Notes: generated by a model not told the origin, from the sequence alone. 64,000 nucleotides of DNA from Nocardia crassostreae (GCF_001613405.1 NZ_BDCH01000019.1:372001-436000); one strand, 5' to 3'; positions 36,407 through 45,242 are shown, numbered from the stretch's first letter. Made by a program: numbers and translations.

Positions 36407-37756
36407 TCAGTACAACTGCTCGACGATACGGGCCGCGGCGGCGGTACCGGAGGCGGCGCACGCGGGCACGCCCACACCGCCGAGGTAGGCGGCCGCCAAT
36501 GCGATGCCCTCGAGATCGGCTGTGGCCGAACGCAGTTCAGCGATGCGGGCGGTGTGGCCCGGAGCGTACTGCGGGAGGCCGCCGACCCAGCGCTGCACGA
36601 TCGCCCGCGACGGGCGAATCTCGGCGCCGGTCACCGCGGTGAGGTCTTCGACGGCCGCGGCGATGAGGGCGGAATCCGGCCAGGACAGCGGCGAAGCGTC
36701 GCCGAAGCGGCCGAAAGAAGCACGGACGAGAGCCACGTCGCGCTCGGCCAGATGCGGCCATTTACGGCTGGAGAGGGTGAAGGCCTTGGCGCGCAAGGAC
36801 TCACCGGTCGCGACGAGAATGCCGGAGTTGTCGGGCAGCGCCGTTTCCCGGGGCAGCGCGAGAGCGACGACAGCGGAGGAGGCCAGATCGATGCCGCCGA
36901 CGAGATCGGCCGCGGCGGGCGCGATCTCACGCAGCAGGGCCGCCGTCGCCGGGGCCGGAACGGCGAGGATCACGCCATCGACCACACCGAGCGGATCGAG
37001 CTCCCAGCCGTTCGCGGCACGAGTGAGCCTGGTTGCGGCGGTAGTGGTTTCGATCTTCACATCGGCGGCGACCCGCAGGGCGTCGAGCAGGACGCGATAG
37101 CCGTCGCGAATGCCGCCGAAGACCGGCGTCGTCGACGGCGGCGGAAGCGCGTCGCGCACCGCAACTGTCAGGCTCGGCGCACCCGCGTCGAGCGCCGCGG
37201 CCAGAGTGGGCAGGGCCGCGCGCACGCCGATCGAATCGGCCAGTCCCGCATACACTCCGCCGAGCAGCGGATCGACGCTGCGGCGCACGACCTGCGCGCC
37301 GAAACGATCCGCGACGAGCGCCCCGACCGCGATATCGCCGCCCCGCTCCCAAGAAAGCAGCGGCCGCTCGTGCTCGCCCGCGATTCTTTCGAGTGTCTCC
37401 GAATCGACCAGCCCGGCAACCGCTTCCGGACCGGAAGGAATACCCATCAAGGTGTTCTCCGGCAGCCGATGCGTCGCGCCTTCCGACCAGATCAGCGGCC
37501 GCTTACCAGCCGGATGGACGAGCTGGTCCTCGATCCCCAACTCCCGCATGAGCTCCGGAATCTCCGGCCGCCGCCCGACGAACGCCTCGGCCCCCAAATC
37601 AACCGGCTCACCGTCGATCTCGGCAGTATGCAGAATCCCGCCGATGCGCTCCCCCCGCTCGACCAGCACGAGTTCGGCCTCCGACCCCAGCGCCCGCCGC
37701 AACCGGTAGGCCGCCACGAGCCCACTGATCCCGCCACCGACCACCGCGATCCGCAT
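36407..37756 (-). CDS. hemG: Coproporphyrinogen III oxidase (HemG/HemY type)
   Basis: A 449-residue FAD enzyme. The dinucleotide motif is at the start (RIAVVGGGISGLVAAYRL), then ERGERIGGILHT, LGAEAFVGRRPEI and the C-terminal GIALAAAYLGGVGVPACAAS that closes on FAD. In actinobacteria this HemY-type oxidase makes coproporphyrin III from coproporphyrinogen III and feeds ferrochelatase and HemQ. It follows hemE on the same strand with a 124-bp gap that contains a hairpin repeat. The name hemY/cgoX is also used. Confidence 0.93.
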   Translation of the reverse strand: MRIAVVGGGISGLVAAYRLRRALGSEAELVLVERGERIGGILHTAEIDGEPVDLGAEAFVGRRPEIPELMRELGIEDQLVHPAGKRPLIWSEGATHRLPENTLMGIPSGPEAVAGLVDSETLERIAGEHERPLLSWERGGDIAVGALVADRFGAQVVRRSVDPLLGGVYAGLADSIGVRAALPTLAAALDAGAPSLTVAVRDALPPPSTTPVFGGIRDGYRVLLDALRVAADVKIETTTAATRLTRAANGWELDPLGVVDGVILAVPAPATAALLREIAPAAADLVGGIDLASSAVVALALPRETALPDNSGILVATGESLRAKAFTLSSRKWPHLAERDVALVRASFGRFGDASPLSWPDSALIAAAVEDLTAVTGAEIRPSRAIVQRWVGGLPQYAPGHTARIAELRSATADLEGIALAAAYLGGVGVPACAASGTAAAARIVEQLY

Positions 37757-37824
37757 CGACCACTCCTCGCCACTAATCCCTTACCAGCAACGTACTCCCA
37801 CCCCCGTGGGCAGCAGTCGAGCAG

Positions 37825-37867
37825 GTAATGGTGCAGGCAAACGCCGAGAAGACCCCCGCGCGATTAC
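37825..37867. repeat. 43-bp dispersed hairpin repeat, copy 1
   Basis: Lies between hemE and hemG. The element matches copy 2 at 50205-50247 in 36 of 43 positions, with no gaps and mostly transitions. Its ends form an inverted repeat that here extends outwards to nine perfect pairs (GCAGGTAAT 37821-37829, ATTACCTGC 37863-37871). The core GGCAAACG..GAGAAG is the most conserved single-stranded part. Nature unknown: structured RNA, protein site or miniature repeat. Confidence 0.75.
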
Positions 37868-37880
37868 CTGCTCCGCGGAC

Positions 37881-38948
37881 TTACAGGGGGATGGGGAGGC
37901 TGTGGATGAGGGCTACTGTGTCGGTGATCGCGGTGGGGTCGGTGTTCGGGAGGACGCCGTGGCCGAGGTTGAAGATGTGGCCCTTCGCGCCGAGGGTGAT
38001 GGCTTCGTCGGCCTCGTGGGCGATGCGGCGGACCTCGGATTCGGCGGCCTTCGGGCCCGCGAACAGGACGGCCGGATCGAGGTTGCCCTGCAAGGCTTTT
38101 CCGGGGCCTACGCGGCGGACGGCGTCGTTCAGCGGGATGCGCCAGTCGACGCCGACGACATCGGCTCCGGCTTCGCCCATGGCGCCGAGCAGTTCGCCGG
38201 TGCCGACACCGAAATGGATGCGCGGGATGCCCGCCTCGGCGACTTCGGCGAAGACGCGCATCGAATGCGGGAGCACGTATTCGCGGTACTGGGCGAGGGT
38301 CAATGCACCGGCCCAGGAATCGAAGAGCTGGATCGCGTCGACGCCGGAGGCGATCTGGGCCTGCAGGAATTCGATGGTGATATCGGTGAGCACGCCCAGC
38401 AGTTGATGCCAGGTTTCCGGGTCCGCGAGCATCATCGCCTTCGTGCGCTCGTGGTTCTTGCTCGGGCCGCCTTCGACGAGATAGGAGGCGAGGGTGAAGG
38501 GCGCGCCCGCGAAACCGATGAGGAGCGTATTGCCGAGAGCGTCGAGCAGCAGGCGGATGCCGTCGGTGACCGCGCCCACTTCCTCGGCGCGCAGGCGCGG
38601 CAGGGCGCGCACATCGGTGACGGTGCGCACCGGATCGGCAACGACGGGACCGACTCCCGCCACGATATCGAGATCGATGCCCGCGGCCTTGAGCGGAACG
38701 ACGATGTCGGAGAACAGGATTGCGGCGTCGACATCGTGGCGGCGGATCGGCTGCATGGTGATTTCGCATACCAATTCCGGATCGAAGCAGGACTCCAGCA
38801 TGCCGATGCCCGCGCGCAGCTCGCGGTACTCCGGCAGCGAACGCCCAGCTTGGCGCATGAACCACACCGGGCGACGATGCGGCACGCCGCCGTTCGCGGC
38901 GACGAGGAACGGGGCATCGGTCAGCTGGCGGCGGGTGTGAGTGCTCAT
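37881..38948 (-). CDS. hemE: Uroporphyrinogen decarboxylase
   Basis: A 355-residue TIM-barrel enzyme that turns uroporphyrinogen III into coproporphyrinogen III in the cytosol. Signature runs are PVWFMRQAGRSLPEYRELR (first UroD signature, with the substrate-binding arginines), ILFSDIVVPLKAAG (catalytic Asp) and IGFAGAPFTLASYLVEGG (second signature), then IQLFDSWAG and HFGVGTGELL. It starts the local hemE-hemG-hemQ group and is divergent from the DUF3000 gene, as in M. tuberculosis except that the echA15-like gene is absent. Confidence 0.95.
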   Translation of the reverse strand: MSTHTRRQLTDAPFLVAANGGVPHRRPVWFMRQAGRSLPEYRELRAGIGMLESCFDPELVCEITMQPIRRHDVDAAILFSDIVVPLKAAGIDLDIVAGVGPVVADPVRTVTDVRALPRLRAEEVGAVTDGIRLLLDALGNTLLIGFAGAPFTLASYLVEGGPSKNHERTKAMMLADPETWHQLLGVLTDITIEFLQAQIASGVDAIQLFDSWAGALTLAQYREYVLPHSMRVFAEVAEAGIPRIHFGVGTGELLGAMGEAGADVVGVDWRIPLNDAVRRVGPGKALQGNLDPAVLFAGPKAAESEVRRIAHEADEAITLGAKGHIFNLGHGVLPNTDPTAITDTVALIHSLPIPL

Positions 38949-39022
38949 CAGGAGCCATCGTAAAGGGGCCCGGCGGCGCGCCTCTCACTACACCGCGCCT
39001 CCGAGGTCTACCGTGGCATTTC

Positions 39023-39652
39023 GTGACACCGCTCGACTTCCGCGACGGCGCCGCACCGACCCCGGAACCAGAAGAACCCGCCAGGTTCCGCGCCGCGGTC
39101 GATGCGATGGGCACCGCAACCGTGCATCCTCGAATCGAGCTCGCACCGATCCGGCCCCCGCAGCGCCTGGCCCCGTACTCCTACGCCCTCGGGGCGGAAG
39201 TCACTCGACCCGATACCAATGTGGTGCCCGTCGACTCCGACGGCGACGCGTTCGGCCGATTGATCCTGCTGCACGACCCGAACGGCCAGGAAGCCCGGCA
39301 CGGGGTGTTCCGCTTGGTGGCCTACATCCAGGCCGATATCGACTCGGCGCTGGCGGCCGATCCGCTGCTGCCGGAGGTGGCGTGGAGCTGGCTGGTGGAC
39401 GCGCTCGAATCGCGCACGCCGTTCACCGCGCTGGGCGGCACGGTCACCTCCACGAGTTCGGTGCGCTACGGCGATATCGCCGGGCCGCCGCGCGCGCATC
39501 AACTCGAATTGCGGGCGTCGTGGACGGTGGGCGACACCGAGATGCGGCCGCATGTGGAAGCCTTCTGCGAGGTGCTCGCGTACGCGGCCGGACTGCCTCC
39601 GGCCGGTGTCACCCGGCTGGACGTCAAGCGCGGCGGCGAGGACGGCGAATAG
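39023..39652 (+). CDS. DUF3000-family protein (Rv2680-type)
   Basis: A 209-residue cytosolic protein. Recognisable runs are RFRAAVDAMGTATVHPRIEL, GRLILLHDPNGQEARHGVFR and RAHQLELRASWTVGD. The family is confined to actinobacteria and has no known function. Its place between hemE and the RNase D gene is conserved in mycobacteria. The GTG at 39023 is close to the hemE start (74 bp), so both promoters lie in that gap. Confidence 0.88.
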   Translation: MTPLDFRDGAAPTPEPEEPARFRAAVDAMGTATVHPRIELAPIRPPQRLAPYSYALGAEVTRPDTNVVPVDSDGDAFGRLILLHDPNGQEARHGVFRLVAYIQADIDSALAADPLLPEVAWSWLVDALESRTPFTALGGTVTSTSSVRYGDIAGPPRAHQLELRASWTVGDTEMRPHVEAFCEVLAYAAGLPPAGVTRLDVKRGGEDGE

Positions 39653-39947
39653 CGCGGGCCGAGTCGCCGTATCCTGCGCGAATACTGGCGCATCGGCCTC
39701 CGGGCAAGTAGTCGGCAGTCCTCCCGGGCAACCGATTGGCGCAATCGAGAACCTTAGTACCGCAACGAAATCAGCGCGCGCCTACTACGATTCCGAACAG
39801 CCTTGCGCCGCGTTCCGGATTTCCGTGAGGCCGTGTTCCCGAGGCGCGCAACACAAGGTCTCCCCGCCGCGCATCGCGAGGTCGCGGCCTGCCGTTTCAC
39901 TGGACGTGACGCGGACCGCCCAGCCCCTACCCGTAGAGTTCAAGACC

Positions 39948-41195
39948 ATGTCCGTACCAGAAGAACCCGAAGCCACTGCCGCGGTACCGTTGCTCGCGCC
40001 AGTGGAGGGTGTGCCGCCGGTACTGGACACCGCTGCCGAAATCGCCGAGGCCGCGCGCTCGCTGGCAGCCGGAACGGGTCCGCTGGCCGTCGACGCCGAA
40101 CGCGCCTCCGGGTTCCGCTACTCCAATCGCGCATACCTGATCCAGCTGCGCCGCGCCGGTTCCGGCACCTTCCTCATCGATCCGATTCCGGTGGACGGCG
40201 AGCTCACGCCACTGGCCGCCGCCATCAATGATCTGGAATGGGTGCTGCACTCCGCCGATCAGGACCTGCCCGGGCTGGCCGAGCTAGGTCTGTTCCCGGC
40301 CCGGCTGTTCGACACCGAATTGGGCGGTCGCCTCGCCGGGTACGAGCGCGTCGGCCTGGCCGCCATGGTCGAGAAGCTGCTCGGCCGGGAACTGCGCAAG
40401 GGCCACGGCGCCGCCGACTGGTCCACCCGCCCGCTGCCCGACGAATGGCTCAACTACGCCGCCCTCGATGTGGAGCTACTCCTGGAGCTGCGCGACGCCG
40501 TCGCCGCCGACCTCGAGGAGCAGGGCAAGACCGACTGGGCCGCACAGGAATTCGAGCACGTCCGCACCGTCGAACCCGCCGCGCCCAAGGCCGACCGCTG
40601 GCGCCGCACCTCCGGCATCCACACCCTGCGCCGCACCCGCCAGCTCGCCATCGTGCGCGAACTCTGGACCACCCGCGACCGCCTGGCCCGCAGCCGCGAT
40701 GTGGCTCCGGCCCGCATCCTCCCCGATTCCGCCATCGTGGCCGCCGCCACCGGCGAACCCAAATCCATCGCCCAGCTGCGCGCCCTGCTCGTCTTCGGCG
40801 GCCCCCGCCAGCGCCGCTACTCCCGGGAATGGCTAGGCGCGGTCGAACGCGCCCGCGCCCTCCCCGACACCGAACTCCCGCCCCTGACCCAGCCCTTCGA
40901 CGGCCCCCCGCCGGTCAACCGCTGGGAACGCCGCGATCCGGCCGCCGCCGCCCGCCTGCAACGCGCCCGCGCCGCCATGACCGAACTCTCCGGCGAAGTC
41001 GAAGTCCCCGTCGAGAACCTCCTGACACCGGACCTCTTACGCCGCATGTGCTGGGACGGCCTCCCCCGCGCCGCCACCAATGGCGACGCCCCCACCCTCA
41101 TCGAGGACTTCCTCACCACCGGCGGCGCCCGCCCCTGGCAACGCAACCTGGCCGTCCCCCGCCTGGCCGCGGCCCTCTACCCCGACAAGTCGTAA
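39948..41195 (+). CDS. rnd: RNase D-type 3'-5' exoribonuclease with HRDC domains
   Basis: A 415-residue protein. The DEDD exonuclease core shows PLAVDAERASGFRYSNRAYL (first acidic pair), LHSADQDLPGL (second Asp) and LNYAALDVELLLEL (Tyr and final Asp of motif III). Two HRDC-like helical domains follow (RTRQLAIVRELWTTRDRLA, then PLTQPF and after). RNase D trims tRNA and other RNA 3' ends. The ATG at 39948 is chosen by family start; the preceding 295 bp (39653-39947) hold no gene I can support. Order matches Rv2681. Confidence 0.9.
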   Translation: MSVPEEPEATAAVPLLAPVEGVPPVLDTAAEIAEAARSLAAGTGPLAVDAERASGFRYSNRAYLIQLRRAGSGTFLIDPIPVDGELTPLAAAINDLEWVLHSADQDLPGLAELGLFPARLFDTELGGRLAGYERVGLAAMVEKLLGRELRKGHGAADWSTRPLPDEWLNYAALDVELLLELRDAVAADLEEQGKTDWAAQEFEHVRTVEPAAPKADRWRRTSGIHTLRRTRQLAIVRELWTTRDRLARSRDVAPARILPDSAIVAAATGEPKSIAQLRALLVFGGPRQRRYSREWLGAVERARALPDTELPPLTQPFDGPPPVNRWERRDPAAAARLQRARAAMTELSGEVEVPVENLLTPDLLRRMCWDGLPRAATNGDAPTLIEDFLTTGGARPWQRNLAVPRLAAALYPDKS

Positions 41196-41232
41196 GCGCA
41201 ACCCGCTCGACCGGATCCCGACGTACGCCTGC

Positions 41233-41257
41233 GGCCCCGGCGCACTGCGCCGGGGCC
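41233..41257. terminator. Convergent hairpin between rnd and the epoxide hydrolase gene
   Basis: GGCCCCGGCGC-ACT-GCGCCGGGGCC, a perfect 11-bp stem and three-base loop. Confidence 0.7.
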
Positions 41258-41277
41258 GAATCGGTTCGTTCCGAGAC

Positions 41278-42396
41278 TTACTTCAGCTTCGCGAAGAAGC
41301 CGCGGATATCGGCGGCCAGGGTGTCGGGAACCTCGTAGGCGGACCAGTGGCCGCCCTCGCTGTATTCGTTCCACTGCACGATATTGGCGTGGTCGCGCTC
41401 GGCGAACTTGCGCGGCGCCTTGAAGTCGTAGCCGAAGGAGGCCAGGCCGATCGGGACGGTGGTGGGCTCGGAGGCGTGCACGCCCTTGGCGTTCTCGTAG
41501 TAGAAGCGGGCCGAGGAGGCCGAGGTGTTGATGAACCAGTAGATGGCGACATTGGTGAGGATGTCGTCGGGATCCAGGGTGCCCAGCAGCTGGCCGCTCC
41601 AGGCGAGCTGACCGACGGGGGAATCCGACAGGCCGTGGGCGATGGTGCTCGGCTGCGCCCGCTGGGTGAAGTCGTGGATGGAGTGCTCCAGGAACTTCTG
41701 GCCGAACTGGATGCCGAAGAGATCCTGTTCGCTGAGGCCGTCCATCTCGCCCGGCTCACCCTTCGGGAACGAGAAGATCTGGGTGACGTGCACGCCGATC
41801 ACGTGATCGGGCGCCAATCGGCCCATTTCGGGCGAGACGATCGAGCCGCCGTCATTGCCGTGCACGCCGTAGCGGTCGTAGCCCAGCCGCCGCATGAGCT
41901 CGACGTAGGCCGCGGCCATGCGCTCCGGGGTCCAGCCGATGTCCTTGGTCGGGCCCGAGAAGGCGAAGCCGGGGTAGGACGGGATCACCAGGTGGAACTG
42001 GTCGGTCAGCTTGTCGATCAGGCCCAGGAACTCCACGAACGAGCTCGGCCAGCCGTGGGTCAGCATGAGCGGGGTCGCCTCCGGATTCGCCGAGGGCACG
42101 TGCACGAAGTGGATGTCCTGCCCGTCGATCTCGGTGATGAAGTGCGGGTAGGAGTTGAGCTTCTCCTCGACCGCGCGCCAATCGAATTCGTCGCGCCACC
42201 GGGCGATGAGCGGCTGCACGAAGGAGCCGGGCACGCCGTACTCCCAGCCCTGCGGGACCGGAATGCCCAGATCCACCTTGCCCGCGAACTGCTCGGCGGG
42301 GAGTTCGGCGGCGAACCGGGCGTGGGTCAGACGGTAGGTCAGGTCGTCCAGGTCGGCCTGCGAGATCTCGATGCGGAAGGGGCGGATGAAGGACAT
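41278..42396 (-). CDS. Epoxide hydrolase (EphB/microsomal-type alpha/beta hydrolase)
   Basis: A 372-residue enzyme with the N-terminal lid typical of the microsomal-type group (MSFIRPFRIEISQADLDDL, SYPHFITEIDGQDIHFVH), the oxyanion motif THGWPSSFVE, the nucleophile Asp in VHGNDGGSIVS, two possible epoxide-activating tyrosines and a late His in SEGGHWSAYE. It should open epoxides by an ester intermediate. The ATG at 42396 follows GAGGAGAG by four bases. It is divergent from the DUF2277 gene across a long inverted repeat, the likely operator. Confidence 0.92.
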   Translation of the reverse strand: MSFIRPFRIEISQADLDDLTYRLTHARFAAELPAEQFAGKVDLGIPVPQGWEYGVPGSFVQPLIARWRDEFDWRAVEEKLNSYPHFITEIDGQDIHFVHVPSANPEATPLMLTHGWPSSFVEFLGLIDKLTDQFHLVIPSYPGFAFSGPTKDIGWTPERMAAAYVELMRRLGYDRYGVHGNDGGSIVSPEMGRLAPDHVIGVHVTQIFSFPKGEPGEMDGLSEQDLFGIQFGQKFLEHSIHDFTQRAQPSTIAHGLSDSPVGQLAWSGQLLGTLDPDDILTNVAIYWFINTSASSARFYYENAKGVHASEPTTVPIGLASFGYDFKAPRKFAERDHANIVQWNEYSEGGHWSAYEVPDTLAADIRGFFAKLK

Positions 42397-42415
42397 TGAT
42401 CTCTCCTCGTTTTCT

Positions 42416-42470
42416 GGAACGGAATGATTCGTTCTGATACTGACTCTAACAGAATGAATCGTTCCGTTCC
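42416..42470. promoter_or_regulatory. Long inverted repeat, likely TetR-type operator of the epoxide hydrolase gene
   Basis: Two 21-bp arms (42416-42436 and 42450-42470), matching in 19 positions as an inverted repeat, flank a 13-bp spacer. Each arm has its own near-palindrome (GAACGGAATGATTCGTTC in the left arm), so two dimers could bind. It lies in the divergent gap between epoxide hydrolase and DUF2277 genes. Confidence 0.75.
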
Positions 42471-42529
42471 AGTCCTTTCCGAAAATTTCTTTCCCGGCGA
42501 TGTCACCCCTGCGCGCTACCGTCGGAGTC

Positions 42530-42805
42530 ATGTGCCGAAACATCACCGCTCTGCGCGGGCTGGAGCCCGCGGCGACGCCCGAGGAGATTCAGGCGGCCGC
42601 GCTGCAATTCGTTCGCAAGGTCGGCGGCCTGTCGAGCATCTCCGACGCCAACCGCGCCATCGTCGACGCCGCCGTCGCCGATATCGCCGCCGTCACCACC
42701 CGGCTACTGGCCGACCTACCCGACCGCAAGGTCCCGCCGAAAACCGTTCCCCCGCTGCGCCGCCCCGAGGTGCAGGCGCGGATTCACGCGCACAACCACG
42801 GCTAG
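42530..42805 (+). CDS. DUF2277-family small protein
   Basis: A 91-residue protein beginning with the family hallmark MCRNITALRGLEPAATPEE, followed by AALQFVRKVGGL and ending RRPEVQARIHAHNHG. The family is widespread in actinobacteria and lacks a function. The predicted fold is helical. CGGAG lies before the ATG at 42530. Its 3' end overlaps the convergent TetR gene by four bases. Confidence 0.88.
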   Translation: MCRNITALRGLEPAATPEEIQAAALQFVRKVGGLSSISDANRAIVDAAVADIAAVTTRLLADLPDRKVPPKTVPPLRRPEVQARIHAHNHG

Positions 42806-43419
42806 CCGGTCAGCACCCCGGCGAGCACGGCGGTGACGGTCCTCTCGAGCGCCGCGGCGGTCGGCGGCTCGCCGGTGCGGTCGGCGAAGAGCAGATGGCC
42901 GGAGCCGATGAGCGTGGGGGCGAGGGTGTCGATATCGGCCGCGGGAGTCAGGCGGCCCAGATCGCGCTCGGCCCGGAGGTAGTCCGCGATCATGGCGGTG
43001 GCTTCCGAGACGAGGGGGATGCCGGGGGCTCGGCGGGCGGCGCGTAGGCGAGCCCGCACATCGTCGCGGAAGGTGACGAGGGCGATGATCGCCACGGCCA
43101 CCGGGCCGAAGATGCCGGTCAGGGCGGCAGCGACGGTCGCGGGGACGGTCCCGGTTCCGGCGGAATCACGCAGCGCGGCAGCCTGATCGCCCAGGCGCTC
43201 GATGCGGTCGAGAACGAGTTCGGCCAGGAAGGCATCGAAATCGGCGAAGTGGCGGTGCAATACGCCCTTGGCGTAACCGGCTTCGGCGGTGACCGCGCGA
43301 CTGGTGAGCGCATGCGGTCCGTCTCGCAGCAGCAGCCGTTCGGCGGCGTCGAACAACTGCGCGCGGGGATCGCGAATGGCCACTCCGGTCGGCACTGACG
43401 AACTCCTCTTCGGATTCAT
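42802..43419 (-). CDS. TetR-family regulator, divergent from a methyltransferase gene
   Basis: A 205-residue protein. The N-terminus holds RAQLFDAAERLLLRDGPHAL and the helix-turn-helix SRAVTAEAGYAKGVLHRHF. The C-terminal helical domain is of no recognised subclass. Two 16-bp palindromes just upstream are the likely binding sites, giving autoregulation and control of the methyltransferase gene. Confidence 0.87.
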   Translation of the reverse strand: MNPKRSSSVPTGVAIRDPRAQLFDAAERLLLRDGPHALTSRAVTAEAGYAKGVLHRHFADFDAFLAELVLDRIERLGDQAAALRDSAGTGTVPATVAAALTGIFGPVAVAIIALVTFRDDVRARLRAARRAPGIPLVSEATAMIADYLRAERDLGRLTPAADIDTLAPTLIGSGHLLFADRTGEPPTAAALERTVTAVLAGVLTG

Positions 43420-43425
43420 TGACGA

Positions 43426-43462
43426 GTGGGCGCACGCCCACCTAAGGTGGGCGCATGCCCAC
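43426..43462. promoter_or_regulatory. Two tandem 16-bp palindromes, operator overlapping a start codon
   Basis: GTGGGCGCACGCCCAC (43426-43441) and GTGGGCGCATGCCCAC (43447-43462) are 21 bp apart, two helical turns. The second contains the ATG of the methyltransferase gene (43455). A bound regulator would block initiation directly. Confidence 0.8.
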
Positions 43463-44285
43463 TATACGGCCGGAAGACTCCAATCCCGCAGTGGTCCAAG
43501 CACATCGACAGCGGCAGGTAGCGGAATCGTTCGGCGTGGATGTCGAACGCTACGACCGGACCCGGCCGCACTACCCCGACGAACTGATCCGCCGCATTGC
43601 CGACAACGCCCGCGAGGTGCTCGACGTCGGCTGCGGCACCGGCATCGCCGCGCGTCAGTTGCAGGCCGCGGGCTGCACCGTCCTGGGCGTCGAACCCGAC
43701 TCGCGCATGGCCGATTTCGCCCGCGCCCGCGGACTCGACACCGAGGTCGCGACCTTCGAGAACTGGGACCCGGCCGGTCGCCGGTTCGACGCCGTCACCG
43801 CCGGACAAGCCTGGCACTGGGTGAATCCGGTTGTGGGAGCGGCCAAAGCGGCCGAATCACTCCGCCCCGGAGGCCGCCTCACAGCCTTCTGGTACGTCCT
43901 CACCACACCCCCCGAAGTCACCGACGCCTTCACCACCGCCTACACCCGCGCGACCCCGGATTCCCCGTTCCGCTTCCCCACCACCCCCGACCAGACCCGG
44001 GCCATGTACCAAACCATGCTCGACAACGCCGCCACCGGTATTCGAGAAGCAGGCGGTTTCACCGAGCCCGAACAATGGCGCTTCGACGCCGACCGCACCT
44101 TCACCCGCGCCCAATGGCTCGACCAACTCCCGACCTTGGGCGTGCTGACCCGGCTCCCGCCGGATGCCCTGACAGAGATCACCTACGCGGTCGGCACCGC
44201 CATCGATGCGATCGGAGGCCACTTCACCGTCCCGTTCACAACCGTGGCCGTCACCGCCGAGCGCATCACCCGCACCACGAACTAG
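43455..44285 (+). CDS. Class I SAM-dependent methyltransferase
   Basis: A 276-residue enzyme. SAM motif I is EVLDVGCGTGIAARQL, motif II follows as TVLGVEPDSRMADFAR, and FDAVTAGQAWHWVNP is the post-I acidic/aromatic region common to the UbiE/BioC-like group. N-terminal ESFGVDVERYDRTRPHYP is also typical. The acceptor is unknown. The ATG at 43455 has no ribosome site and lies inside a palindrome, so the transcript may be leaderless. Likely repressed by the divergent TetR. Confidence 0.88.
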   Translation: MPTIRPEDSNPAVVQAHRQRQVAESFGVDVERYDRTRPHYPDELIRRIADNAREVLDVGCGTGIAARQLQAAGCTVLGVEPDSRMADFARARGLDTEVATFENWDPAGRRFDAVTAGQAWHWVNPVVGAAKAAESLRPGGRLTAFWYVLTTPPEVTDAFTTAYTRATPDSPFRFPTTPDQTRAMYQTMLDNAATGIREAGGFTEPEQWRFDADRTFTRAQWLDQLPTLGVLTRLPPDALTEITYAVGTAIDAIGGHFTVPFTTVAVTAERITRTTN

Positions 44286-44372
44286 CCCCGCCCGACCTTG
44301 CCCAAGCGAAGACTCCGCCATGGCGCACCAGTCCACTCGATGGCGAGCACGGCTGTCCGAACAGCGCCGAGG

Positions 44373-45176
44373 TCAGTCTTCGAAGATGGGTGGGCGGCGG
44401 TCGCGGCGGGCGCGGATGGCTTCGTCGAAGTTGTCGGTGGTGAGGCGGACGTAGAGCTGGGACATGCCCTCGTGTTGCATATGGGATTCGAAGCTGCCCG
44501 CTTCCAGGCCGCTCCAGAGCATGCGTTTGGTGAGTTCGGTGCCGACGCGACTCCAGCGGATGATCTGTTCGGCGGTGTCGTAACAGGTTTCGAGGAGTTT
44601 GTCGGCGGGGACCACGCGCGAGACTATGCCGATGCGCTCGGCTTCGGCGGCGTCGACGTCGCGGCCGGTGAGCATGATCTCGTAGGCGCGGGTGGTGCCG
44701 ACCACACGGGGCAGGAGGTAGCTGATGCCCAGTTCGGCGGAGGTGAGGCCATTGTTGATGCCCGCCGCGCGGAAATAGGCGTCCTCGGAGGCGATTCGGA
44801 TATCGGTGCCGACGGCCAGGCAGAAGCCGCCGCCGATGGCCGCGCCGTTGACGGCGCTGATCACCGGCTGATGCATGCGGCGGATGGTGAGCATGACATT
44901 GTTGAGCAGGTCCATGGAACGGCGCGCCACGCTGGTCTTGGTCAGGCCCGCGACACCGGGGATCTTGCCCGCATGCTGCAGATCCGCGCCGGAGCAGAAC
45001 CCGTGACCCGCGCCGGTGAGGACGACGACGCGCACCTCGTTGTCGGCCGCCACCTCCTCGAGGGCCTCCCGCAGCGGCACCATCACGTCGAAGGCCATGG
45101 CGTTCATTCGCTCGGGGCGGTTGAGGGTGACCAGCGCGATCTGCGGACGCGGCTTCTCGACGAGCACGAAGGACAT
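44373..45176 (-). CDS. Enoyl-CoA hydratase/isomerase
   Basis: A 267-residue crotonase-fold enzyme. The oxyanion hole is formed by GHGFCSGADLQ and NGAAIGGGFCLAVGTD; LTSAELGISYLLPR carries one catalytic glutamate position. C-terminal region SHMQHEGMSQ fits the EchA12-like mycobacterial group. It hydrates or isomerises an acyl-CoA, probably from fatty acid or sterol breakdown. A perfect 16-bp palindrome lies 20 bp upstream, so regulation by a TetR-type repressor elsewhere in the genome is likely. Confidence 0.92.
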   Translation of the reverse strand: MSFVLVEKPRPQIALVTLNRPERMNAMAFDVMVPLREALEEVAADNEVRVVVLTGAGHGFCSGADLQHAGKIPGVAGLTKTSVARRSMDLLNNVMLTIRRMHQPVISAVNGAAIGGGFCLAVGTDIRIASEDAYFRAAGINNGLTSAELGISYLLPRVVGTTRAYEIMLTGRDVDAAEAERIGIVSRVVPADKLLETCYDTAEQIIRWSRVGTELTKRMLWSGLEAGSFESHMQHEGMSQLYVRLTTDNFDEAIRARRDRRPPIFED

Positions 45177-45196
45177 GCGAACTCCTGACCGGAAAA

Positions 45197-45212
45197 CTGT
45201 AACCGGTTACAG
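45197..45212. promoter_or_regulatory. Perfect palindrome CTGTAACCGGTTACAG upstream of the enoyl-CoA hydratase gene
   Basis: A 16-bp perfect inverted repeat without spacer, 20 bp before the start codon. The form and place suggest a TetR-family operator. Confidence 0.75.
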
Positions 45213-45242
45213 AATTTACGCGAGAAGTGCGCGGGCGTATAC

